From an uncultured Schlesneria sp. (lineage in GTDB: Bacteria > Planctomycetota > Planctomycetia > Planctomycetales > Planctomycetaceae): DNA of 43,846 nt. Position 1 is the stretch's first letter; each line of letters begins with the position of its first letter. Below are positions 35,137-42,304 of the stretch, one piece after another. The stretch is from assembly GCA_903871875.1 (NCBI GenBank), contig CAIQIR010000138.1, forward strand, positions 1 to 43,846. Reading direction: 5' to 3'. The notes beneath the pieces are model-generated. The model searched no databases. It was not told the origin of the DNA and was given only the letters and a program-made list of their open reading frames with translations. Both the position numbers and the translations under genes were made by a program.

Positions 35137-35646
35137 CTAAAACGGCACTTCGTCATCCTGCGCGCCAGCCGAGCGATCATCAAGACTTGGCGAGAAATCT
35201 CCCGTGTCGTGGAATTCGCTCTCGGCTGCGGGAGCGGCATTCCGCGGGGCTGGCGAGCTTTGTGAACGGCCACCCGCTCCACCGCCTCCGCCACCACCCG
35301 GATTGTCGCCCTTGCCTCCCAACATGGTCATATTCTCGCCAACAACTCTCAGCTTGCTGCGTTTTTGTCCCGACTCGCGGTCATCCCACGTATCAAGCTG
35401 CAGCCGGCCTTCGATCAGCACTGGGCGTCCCTTCGCCAGATATTCTCCAGCGATTTCGGCGGTTCGCCCCCATAACGTCACGTCGACGAACGTCGTCTCG
35501 TCTTTCCATTGATTCGACTGTTTGTCCAACCATCGTCGGTTGACCGCCAGCCCAATCTCGGTCACTGCCGTCCCACCCGTCGTATATTTCACTTGGGGAT
35601 CGCGCGTCAAGTTGCCGATCAAGATGACTTTGTTGAAGCTCGCCAT
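35137..35646 (-). CDS. ssb: Single-stranded DNA-binding protein
   Basis: SSB coats single-stranded DNA during replication, repair and recombination. The 169-residue protein has the N-terminal OB fold (MASFNKVILIGNLTRDPQVKYT through GRLQLDTWDD, about 1-105), a Gly-rich flexible linker (GGGGGGGAGG, with Ser/Ala) and the acidic C-terminal tip DDEVPF, which recruits partner proteins. GGAGGCGG five bases before the ATG at 35646 sets the start; the longer frame (nine more codons) is not used. It lies 38 bp after the rpsF stop, in the conserved rpsF-ssb order. A normal, intact SSB. Confidence 0.97.
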   Translation of the reverse strand: MASFNKVILIGNLTRDPQVKYTTGGTAVTEIGLAVNRRWLDKQSNQWKDETTFVDVTLWGRTAEIAGEYLAKGRPVLIEGRLQLDTWDDRESGQKRSKLRVVGENMTMLGGKGDNPGGGGGGGAGGRSQSSPAPRNAAPAAESEFHDTGDFSPSLDDRSAGAQDDEVPF

Positions 35647-35684
35647 GATCCGCCTCCGTTCGAACGACGTCAAAAAAATGACAA

Positions 35685-36107
35685 CTATCGCGTTTCTTCA
35701 ACGCCATCCTCGACGACAGGACGATCGCCTCGACTCTCGCGATCAGCCTTCTGCTCGGGGCTGTGAATGGCACCGTCGTGCGACGTCAATGCATCCACCA
35801 TGGCATCGAAAATCACCTTCGGATGCCGCAGCACCAGCTGCCGCAACACGACTTCGTTCAGCTTGCTCAACCGAGTCAACTCGGTCATGCTCGCGCCATC
35901 CATCGTAAAGCAGGCGAGGTAATACAACCCCTTGCGCTGACCTTCGATAGGATAACAAAGCTTGCCTTCTTGCCATGGTCGCGACGCGACGACGCTGGCG
36001 CCAACGCGTTCCAACATCCCGAGCACTGATTGTTGAGTTCCTTCGGGATCGGCAGCGTAACGGTTGCTGTCGATCAGGAACATCCCTTCGTACATGTATT
36101 CGGTCAA
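35685..36107 (-). CDS. rpsF: 30S ribosomal protein S6 (bS6)
   Basis: S6 binds 16S rRNA on the 30S platform together with S18. The 141-residue product has the ferredoxin-like S6 core: YEGMFLIDSNRYAADPEG (residues 6-23), then GASVVASRPWQEGKLCYPIEG and LYYLACFTMDG. An acidic/charged tail follows (HSPEQKADRESRGDRPVVED). The start is a TTG at 36105-36107, preceded by GGGGAGAG four bases upstream. The ATG at 36095 is too far from any binding site, and the GTG at 36173 lacks one. It lies 94 bp after the pth stop. The usual next gene for S18 (rpsR) is missing, ssb following directly. Confidence 0.93.
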   Translation of the reverse strand: MTEYMYEGMFLIDSNRYAADPEGTQQSVLGMLERVGASVVASRPWQEGKLCYPIEGQRKGLYYLACFTMDGASMTELTRLSKLNEVVLRQLVLRHPKVIFDAMVDALTSHDGAIHSPEQKADRESRGDRPVVEDGVEETR

Positions 36108-36200
36108 AATACTCTCCCCAAGATCCTCAATGGCAATTCGACTTAGATAGCCAGCCTGCGGGATGAAGTCCACCTTCGCCCCGCCATGATTTGGATTTTG

Positions 36201-36803
36201 CTAACGACTTTTTTCCGCTGAGCCATCATCCGCGTCGGAAACAGAGACATTGACGACATTCATTGCCGCCGCAATCCCATTCTTGATCCACAATTCGACA
36301 CCTGTCGCCGCCTCGCGCACTGCTGTATCGACCTCCGGCAGCTCGTCTTTCCGAAACTTTGACAGCACATAAGCCGCCGCGTCCATCTTTTCCGGAGGAC
36401 GCCCGATTCCAATCCTCAATCTCGGAACCGCTTCGGAACCACAAACCTGCAGGATACTCAACAAGCCCTTCTGGCCCCCAGCTGAACCCGAGGCCCGCAA
36501 TCGTAACTGGCCAACTTTCAGGTTGAGATCATCACAAACCACCAAAATGTCTGTCAGAGGAATCTGAAAAAACTTGATGATCTGCTGAACACAACGCCCA
36601 CTTACATTCATAAATGTTTGCGGAGCGGCCAGTAACACCTTTTCACCATTAAAATTCGATTCGATGAGATGGGCTTCAAACCGCTGTTTTGGTCGATCTG
36701 CCCGCCACCTGAGGGCCAGCTCTCCCAAAACCTCAAAACCAATATTGTGCCGCGTTCCCTCGTATGATGACCCCGGGTTGCCCAGACCGACGACCAGTTT
36801 CAT
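36201..36803 (-). CDS. pth: Peptidyl-tRNA hydrolase
   Basis: Pth releases tRNA from peptidyl-tRNA that has dropped off the ribosome. The 200-residue protein has the catalytic residues of the family: N9 (GLGNPG), H19 (TRHNIGF), N66 (PQTFMN) and D91 (VVCDDLNL). A further conserved motif, typically GGHNGL, reads GGQKGL here (109-114), so the usual His/Asn pair is Gln/Lys; whether this alters substrate contacts is unknown. The C-terminal tail is acidic. The start is the canonical MKLVVGLGNPG, 99 bp after the rplY stop. The rplY-pth pairing is common in bacteria. Confidence 0.96.
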   Translation of the reverse strand: MKLVVGLGNPGSSYEGTRHNIGFEVLGELALRWRADRPKQRFEAHLIESNFNGEKVLLAAPQTFMNVSGRCVQQIIKFFQIPLTDILVVCDDLNLKVGQLRLRASGSAGGQKGLLSILQVCGSEAVPRLRIGIGRPPEKMDAAAYVLSKFRKDELPEVDTAVREAATGVELWIKNGIAAAMNVVNVSVSDADDGSAEKSR

Positions 36804-36880
36804 GGCTGCGATCCGAATTGTCCGAGGGCAAAAAGGGCCATTGATCCCATCTCAATCCGACCCCACGCGTCACGATCTCA

Positions 36881-36912
36881 ACTGTATTACTTCTTCACAG
36901 TATTACTTCTTC
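36881..36912. repeat. Tandem 16-bp duplication at the rplY stop
   Basis: Two adjacent copies of a 16-bp unit (36881-36896 and 36897-36912) differ at one base. The second copy contains the rplY stop codon and the first lies just downstream on the minus strand. Read on that strand, each copy contains GAAGAAGTAATAC, so a second in-line stop exists a few codons later. This is a small duplication by slippage. Confidence 0.75.
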
Positions 36913-37565
36913 TTCGGATCCTTCTTGTCATCCTTCGCATCGGCAGCAGCATCAGCTGCGGGCTTCTTCCCAATCATTTCCGGCTCAACAGGAGCTGCGG
37001 TGGCCACTTCCTCTTGCACCTTCGCATGGACGACGTGAACGATAATCGCGTCGGCTGCCGCGTGTGCGTGCGAACCTTCCGGCAACACCAGATCGGAAAC
37101 ATGAATCGCTTTGCCCAATTCCAGGCTGCCGATTCGAACCTGAATCGTGTCTGGAATCTGGTATGCCAGGCAATCGATCGTGATCGAGTGCATTGGCTGC
37201 TCCAACACCCCGCCCATCAATACGCCCGGCGCTGTCCCCTTGATCTCCAACGGCACAACAATGTTCACGCGTTCATTCGGGTCGACACGCAGCAGGTCGA
37301 AATGTTGAATTGTTCGACCGAACGTATCCCACTGAATTTCTCGCACGACGGCCTTGTCGACTTTTCCATCCAGCTCGACGTCAACCACCTTGGCCCCGGA
37401 TTGCAGCACGGGCATCAGGAATTCGGCGCCGATCACCACGGAAGTTGGCGGAGCGTTATGACCATAGATATTGCCTGGAACCTGACCGCTCCAACGGAGT
37501 CGTCGGCACGCTGCGGAACCATTTTCCGCACGCAATTTCACGACTAATTTAGCTTCCTTCGACAT
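36903..37565 (-). CDS. rplY: 50S ribosomal protein L25/general stress protein Ctc
   Basis: This is the two-domain long form of L25 (Ctc/TL5 type), which binds 5S rRNA. The 220-residue protein has the N-terminal L25 domain (about 1-95; MSKEAKLVVKLRAENGS) and the C-terminal beta domain (about 96-185). It ends in a Lys/Ala/Asp-rich tail (ADAAADAKDDKKDPKKK). The frame extends 37 codons upstream, but the ATG at 37565 has AAGGTG 11 bases before it and matches the family start. It is the first gene of the rplY-pth-rpsF-ssb-rplI cluster; the usual prs gene is absent upstream. The stop lies in a tandem duplication. Confidence 0.95.
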   Translation of the reverse strand: MSKEAKLVVKLRAENGSAACRRLRWSGQVPGNIYGHNAPPTSVVIGAEFLMPVLQSGAKVVDVELDGKVDKAVVREIQWDTFGRTIQHFDLLRVDPNERVNIVVPLEIKGTAPGVLMGGVLEQPMHSITIDCLAYQIPDTIQVRIGSLELGKAIHVSDLVLPEGSHAHAAADAIIVHVVHAKVQEEVATAAPVEPEMIGKKPAADAAADAKDDKKDPKKK

Positions 37566-37877
37566 GGCAACATGCACCTTGATGTTATACTGTTTGGACT
37601 CGTAACCGACGGACACCGGGAACTTCGTCCACAACGGCGGCTGACGCGAGGACCGAACAGTGTAACGAAGCTCCAAGTCACCTGCAACGCCGCCGCCAAA
37701 CTCAATTCGACAGCGGCCACTTCACCCCGCCCCGCCCGCTCCGCAGGTCAAAATCCCCTTTTTTCACGCCGGTTCGTTGCGTGCCGCATTGACTCTGCCA
37801 ATGATACTTGCCGCTCGAATCCGCATTGAAAATGCGATAAAAAGCCCATTCCTGCCAAAATTTCAGGGAATTTTGCC
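37566..37877. other. Divergent region, rplY cluster versus permease gene
   Basis: These 312 bp lie between divergent genes and must contain both promoters. The sequence at 37700-37750 is strongly C-rich on the plus strand. No tRNA or coding frame was recognised, although part of an rplY in-frame extension is open in this stretch. No -35/-10 pair is convincing. Confidence 0.45.
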
Positions 37878-39563
37878 TTGCCTCTCCCTTACCCCTTGTT
37901 CGTTCGACGTGACCTGGATGGATTCTTCGGGCTGTTCGTCGACAATTTAATCCAACTGTTACTGATCCTGACGCTGTGCTCGGGCCTGTGTGGCATGACA
38001 GGTGACAGCGCCTATCTGCTGTTTAAACACATTTTGCCGGGTGCCGCTGTCAGTATTCTGATCGGAAACCTCTTCTACGCCTGGCAAGCACGTCGGTTGG
38101 CCATCAAGGAAGGACGCGACGACGTCACCGCATTGCCTTATGGAATCAATACGCCGTCGCTGTTGATTTACGTCTTTTTCGTCATGAATCCCGTCTTCGG
38201 CCGGGCATTAAGTGAGGGTCAGTCTCCCCATGATGCGGCGAAACTTGCGTGGGAAATGGGACTTGTGGCGTGCGTTGGCAGCGGGCTGATCGAATTTTTC
38301 GGGGCCTTTGTCGCCGAAGCCGTCCGCCGGAGAACGCCCCGCGCCGCATTGCTGTCGACGTTGGCGGGAATCGCAATCGGCTACATTTCGATGGGCTTTG
38401 CGATGCAGATTTTTCAAAAGCCGATCATTGCCTTGTTGCCGCTGGCGATCGTTTTGATCACCTACTTCGCACAGGTTCCATTTCCGTGGCACTTGCCCGG
38501 GGGGATGATCGCCGTCCTGCTAGGCACGCTGTCAACCTGGGCGTTAACCGGATTGGTCTCACTTTGGCCGACCGCGCCGAGCTGGCTACAGGAATCGACA
38601 CTCAGTCTGGCTGCCGTCGAAAAAGCGACACATCTGCTGGGATTTTACGTGCCCCAATTCGTGGGAGGTCGCGTGATACAGCTTTTGGCTGACCCCACGA
38701 ATTGGGTTGGATTCCTGTCAGTCATCGTTCCAATGGGCTTGTTCAATCTGATCGGCAGCCTGCAAAACATCGAATCGGCGGAAGCCAGCGGCGATCGATT
38801 TGCCACCCGTTCGTCCTTGGCGGCAAATGGCGTCGGAACCATTTGCGCGGCCCTATTTGGTAGCTGTTTTCCGACGACGATCTATATCGGACATCCCGGT
38901 TGGAAAGCCTTGGGAGCCCGCGCAGGTTACTCGACGCTGAACGGTCTGGTGGTGACCGGCATCTGCCTGACCGGCACTGTCGAACTGATCAGCAGCCTGA
39001 TTCCGATGGAGTCCGGCATCGCAATCGTGCTCTGGATTGGCATCATCATTACGGCGCAGGCTTTTTCGGCTGTTCCGCGTGAGCACGCACCCGCTGTTGC
39101 AGTAGGCTTATTTCCGGCGATCGCGGCCTGGGGTTTCACGGTGACGCAAGGGGCGTTCTTCAAGTCAGGCGGCAAAACCCTGCAGGCGTTGTTAGCCGAA
39201 GATCCCCGCGCCAACGTCAACGATTTTGTGTTACACGGAATGATTTCGTTGCAGCAGGGTTATATTTTCACTTGCATGATTCTGGCGGCAATCTCGGCCT
39301 TTTTAATCGACCGCAAGTTTTTCACGGCGGCATGGTGGTCATTGATTGGAGCGGTCTGTGCCGGAGTTGGGCTCACGCATGCCTATCAGCTCAACGGCAA
39401 TGTTGTCGATTTCCTCTTCGCAACGGCACAACCTGCGTTCGATACCGCCAGGGTTTACCGCTCCTGGGATGCTGCGATTGGCTATCTGATGATGGCCGGC
39501 GCCTTCTTCGCCTTCGGATCCTACTTCCGAGGGAAAGAGCATCTCGACAGGGCCGCTCACTAA
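37878..39563 (+). CDS. NCS2/AzgA-like solute permease
   Basis: The 561-residue integral membrane protein has 12 to 14 hydrophobic segments and an arrangement like the nucleobase-cation symporter 2 superfamily: [20 protein letters not shown] at the N-terminus, an Asn/Glu stretch ([16 protein letters not shown]), and the [21 protein letters not shown] motif at about residues 330-350. Relatives transport purines, uracil or xanthine; this branch is large and uncharacterised, so the substrate is open. The start is a TTG with GGAA seven bases upstream, and translation begins just before the conserved segment. The gene is divergent from the rplY cluster, and its stop converges on the Rrf2 gene with 46 bp between. 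Confidence 0.82.
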   Translation: MPLPYPLFVRRDLDGFFGLFVDNLIQLLLILTLCSGLCGMTGDSAYLLFKHILPGAAVSILIGNLFYAWQARRLAIKEGRDDVTALPYGINTPSLLIYVFFVMNPVFGRALSEGQSPHDAAKLAWEMGLVACVGSGLIEFFGAFVAEAVRRRTPRAALLSTLAGIAIGYISMGFAMQIFQKPIIALLPLAIVLITYFAQVPFPWHLPGGMIAVLLGTLSTWALTGLVSLWPTAPSWLQESTLSLAAVEKATHLLGFYVPQFVGGRVIQLLADPTNWVGFLSVIVPMGLFNLIGSLQNIESAEASGDRFATRSSLAANGVGTICAALFGSCFPTTIYIGHPGWKALGARAGYSTLNGLVVTGICLTGTVELISSLIPMESGIAIVLWIGIIITAQAFSAVPREHAPAVAVGLFPAIAAWGFTVTQGAFFKSGGKTLQALLAEDPRANVNDFVLHGMISLQQGYIFTCMILAAISAFLIDRKFFTAAWWSLIGAVCAGVGLTHAYQLNGNVVDFLFATAQPAFDTARVYRSWDAAIGYLMMAGAFFAFGSYFRGKEHLDRAAH

Positions 39564-39609
39564 CGGCGAACCGTCTGTCGGGCGTGACGACCTCCCGTCG
39601 AATGGGGAC

Positions 39610-40062
39610 CTATTCCGAACTTTGTGGATTCCTCTTTCTCGGTTCCTCACACAGCGGATGGCTACCCGTCGGTTCCGAGAGCAATTGCGCCAAGGTCGTG
39701 CTTTGAAACGATTGCTCAATCGTGGCGAGGGCATCGTCCATGCGGCGATGCAGCGGACACAGATTCTTGCCGTGCGTCTTAAGCCCCAAAGGGCAAACCG
39801 AGATCCTCACGATCGGTTCGACGGCATTCACCACCTCCAGTATCGTCAGTTCCTCGGGAGCTTTGATCAACGTCACGCCGCCGCCAACTCCGCGGTGACT
39901 TTTGACAATGTTGCCGCGACCGAGATTCTGCAACACCTTTGACAGATAGGGTTTCGGAACCTTTGTCGCAGTCGAAATCTGCTCCGTCGTGCAGGCCCGG
40001 GGTGCGTGATCCGCGAGAAACGCCACCGCTCGGAGTGCATATTCCACGGTCTGAGAAAACAT
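39610..40062 (-). CDS. Rrf2-family transcriptional regulator
   Basis: The 150-residue protein has the Rrf2 winged helix (about 1-60: YALRAVAFLADHA, then ISTATKVPKPYLSKVLQNL as recognition helix) and the C-terminal region where Fe-S members such as IscR and NsrR bind a cluster. Two of the three cluster cysteines align: C90 and C102, with H105 at the position of IscR His107. The middle Cys is T96 here, next to H97; an unrelated C24 is also present. Whether a cluster binds is therefore uncertain. The gene is divergent from a protoglobin/monohaem pair, and Rrf2 proteins often control divergent neighbours. The start (MFSQTVEYALRA) is canonical; the binding site is weak. Confidence 0.88.
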   Translation of the reverse strand: MFSQTVEYALRAVAFLADHAPRACTTEQISTATKVPKPYLSKVLQNLGRGNIVKSHRGVGGGVTLIKAPEELTILEVVNAVEPIVRISVCPLGLKTHGKNLCPLHRRMDDALATIEQSFQSTTLAQLLSEPTGSHPLCEEPRKRNPQSSE

Positions 40063-40075
40063 GTGAAAATCTCAA

Positions 40076-40085
40076 TTAATATTAA
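40076..40085. promoter_or_regulatory. Small perfect palindrome TTAATATTAA upstream of the Rrf2 gene
   Basis: A 10-bp perfect palindrome sits 14-23 bp before the Rrf2 start codon, in an AT-rich block. It may belong to the promoter of that gene or be an autoregulatory half-site. The evidence is position and symmetry only. Confidence 0.3.
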
Positions 40086-40134
40086 ACTGGATATTGACGT
40101 CCTGTTTTGCCGATTTTAGAGTGGAGCAAAACAA

Positions 40135-40155
40135 GATAAAGACGTCTACTTTATC
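40135..40155. promoter_or_regulatory. Inverted repeat, candidate operator for the Rrf2/protoglobin locus
   Basis: GATAAAG (40135-40141) and CTTTATC (40149-40155) form a perfect 7-bp inverted repeat with a 7-base spacer (ACGTCTA), 21 bp in all. It lies in the divergent gap, 46 bp before the protoglobin ATG at 40201 and 73 bp before the Rrf2 start. Size and symmetry suit a dimeric winged-helix regulator, making it the best candidate site for the divergent Rrf2 protein. It differs from the known NsrR and IscR consensus sites, so the assignment is tentative. Confidence 0.45.
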
Positions 40156-40200
40156 GTTTCCCGCTCGAACGTCAAATTTTTCGCATTGGAGACGCCGCTC

Positions 40201-40782
40201 ATGAAGCAGATTGATGAAGCTCGACTTGAAAAAGATCTTAGTTATCGGTTTGGGTATCTGACCGAATTCATGAATCTCGGAGAAACGGATCTCCAAGCCA
40301 TCCATGGCGCAGCATCCGCGTTGGCGCCCGTTGTACCAAAGTTGGTCGATGCCGTGTATGACAAGCTGTTCAACTACAGTTCCACGAAACGACACTTTGT
40401 TCCGCGGCAGTCCGGTTATGAAGGTGAAAAGCCCCGTGATATCGAGTCGTTAACGCAAGAACACGAAATGATCCAATTTCGTAAACAGCATTTGGGCCGG
40501 TATCTGGTCGCATTGGTCACCAAGCCCTACAACGCGCAGATGATCGAGTATCTCGACATGGTCGGCAAGATTCATACACCCAAAGCGGGATCGGCCGAAC
40601 TTGACGTTCCGCTGGTTCAAATGAATGCCCTGTTGGGTTTTGTTTCCGACGCCCTCATGCAAACAATTCTGAGTCTGAACCTCGAACGAACCCAGGAAGT
40701 CGCCACGCTGCGGGCATTCAATAAGCTGCTTTGGATTCAGAACGATCTGATCAATCGACACTATCAGGCCAATTCGCGGTGA
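40201..40782 (+). CDS. Protoglobin (haem-binding globin)
   Basis: The 193-residue protein belongs to the protoglobin family, single-domain relatives of globin-coupled sensors. It has the protoglobin pre-helix and core (FGYLTEFMNLGETDLQAIHGAA), the helix with QHLGRYLVALVTKPYNAQMIEYL, and the proximal haem histidine H125 in MVGKIHTPKAG. The archaeal MaPgb is of nearly the same length (195 residues) with the proximal His at about the same place. Protoglobins bind O2, CO and NO; roles in sensing or detoxification are debated. The frame starts at TTG 40186, but GGAG nine bases before the ATG at 40201 fixes the start. The downstream monohaem gene follows after 9 bp. No output domain is fused. Confidence 0.88.
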   Translation: MKQIDEARLEKDLSYRFGYLTEFMNLGETDLQAIHGAASALAPVVPKLVDAVYDKLFNYSSTKRHFVPRQSGYEGEKPRDIESLTQEHEMIQFRKQHLGRYLVALVTKPYNAQMIEYLDMVGKIHTPKAGSAELDVPLVQMNALLGFVSDALMQTILSLNLERTQEVATLRAFNKLLWIQNDLINRHYQANSR

Positions 40783-40791
40783 GATAATGCC

Positions 40792-42168
40792 ATGGCACCG
40801 TTTTCGATTAGTTCACGACAAGCCCGTGGTCTGGGGAACCGCTGGCCAGGCAGGATTGGACTGCTTTGTCTGATTGCGTTGGGATCCTGTGGCGTTCCCC
40901 ATCAGATCGCCGCCCAGGATTTCGAACGTGATCCCATCAACTACATCACGGCCCCGACAAACAATCCGATCTCGCGACTGCAACTTCAACTGAATAACGG
41001 AACCGAACACCTCGACCGGGACGATCGACAGGGATATCTGAAATCGGTATTAGAGCTTCTCGAGATCCCTGTCTCTTCGCAAACACTGGTGTTCTCGAAG
41101 ACGAGTCTCCAACGACAACTGATCGCTCCCCGAACACCGCGAGCCATCTATTTCAACGACGACGTCTATGTCGGCTATTGCCAGCACAGCGACAAACTTG
41201 AGTTTTCGACCGCAGACCCCTCACTGGGGGCGGTCTTCTACACTTTAAGCCAAGAAGCGTCTGAAAAACCGGCTTTTTTCCGTCAAAACGACAACTGCCT
41301 TTCCTGTCACGGCACGTCGAATACACGAAACGTTCCCGGTCACCTGGTTCGGTCCGTGTATGTGGATCGCAGTGGGTTCCCCGTATTGTCGATGGGAACA
41401 CATCGCATCGATCACACCAGTCCCATCAATCAACGTTGGGGCGGTTGGTACGTCACGGGGACTCACGGAGAACAGTCTCATCTGGGCAATCTCATTATTT
41501 CTGGCAGTCAGGAACGCGAACCCGTGGACAACGCGTCAGGCCAGAATGTGACTAACCTCGACACGCGATTCGAGACCTCCGCCTATCTCAGTTCGGATAG
41601 CGATCTGGTGGCGTTGATGGTGCTCGAACATCAAGTCGAGGGTCACAATCTGCTCACGCGCGCCAACTATCAAACGCGCGAGGCCCTTTATGCCGAATCA
41701 CGGCTGAATCAGGATCTCAAGGAACCAGCAGGACATCGCTGGGAAAGCACAACCTCTCGGATCCAAAGTGCCAGCGAGGCGCTGGTGAAATATCTGCTCT
41801 TTTGCGGCGAAGCTCCGCTGACCGCCCGATTGCAGGGAACAACCTCGTTTGCCAAGGAATTTTCCGATCGCGGCCTGCGGGATCCCCAGGGACGATCATT
41901 GCGAGATTTCGATCTTGAACACCGCCTATTTCGTTATCCGTGCAGTTACCTGATTTATTCGCGATCATTTGACGAGTTGCCTGAGGAAGCAAAAACATTC
42001 ATCTGGCGGCGTCTTTGGGAAGTGCTGACGGGGGCCGATCGTAGTCGTGAGTTTTCGAGATTGTCGGACGCCGATCGCACGGCGATCCTCGAAATCCTTC
42101 GTGCCACGAAACCAGGATTGCCCGAGTCATGGTCGCAGCGTCCCACCGAACAACCGAACGGTCGCTGA
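40792..42168 (+). CDS. Exported monohaem c-type cytochrome-like protein
   Basis: The 458-residue protein has an N-terminal export signal (GRIGLLCLIALGSC, with C33 in a possible lipobox LGSC; the alternative cleavage is after IAAQ) and one haem-binding motif, CLSCH at 169-173. Surrounding segments (YFNDDVYVGYCQHSD, RSVYVDRSGFPVLSMGTHRIDHTSPINQRWGGWYVTGTHGE) look like a conserved family, but I do not recognise it. No second CxxCH exists, so it binds at most one c-type haem. The start is set by GGTGAG eight bases upstream, overlapping the protoglobin stop, so the pair is translationally coupled. An electron-transfer or ligand-sensing role is inferred from the haem and the neighbour. Confidence 0.82.
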   Translation: MAPFSISSRQARGLGNRWPGRIGLLCLIALGSCGVPHQIAAQDFERDPINYITAPTNNPISRLQLQLNNGTEHLDRDDRQGYLKSVLELLEIPVSSQTLVFSKTSLQRQLIAPRTPRAIYFNDDVYVGYCQHSDKLEFSTADPSLGAVFYTLSQEASEKPAFFRQNDNCLSCHGTSNTRNVPGHLVRSVYVDRSGFPVLSMGTHRIDHTSPINQRWGGWYVTGTHGEQSHLGNLIISGSQEREPVDNASGQNVTNLDTRFETSAYLSSDSDLVALMVLEHQVEGHNLLTRANYQTREALYAESRLNQDLKEPAGHRWESTTSRIQSASEALVKYLLFCGEAPLTARLQGTTSFAKEFSDRGLRDPQGRSLRDFDLEHRLFRYPCSYLIYSRSFDELPEEAKTFIWRRLWEVLTGADRSREFSRLSDADRTAILEILRATKPGLPESWSQRPTEQPNGR

Positions 42169-42304
42169 TCGGCCACCGTCGCGAGACCATTCCGAATGAA
42201 TGACTTGCAAGGTTCAAACCGCCGTGATCTGATGCCCTGACAATCAATGTGATCTCTGACAATACGTACAGAGACACAATCAAAAAGGGTAGACGAGCAC
42301 TTCC

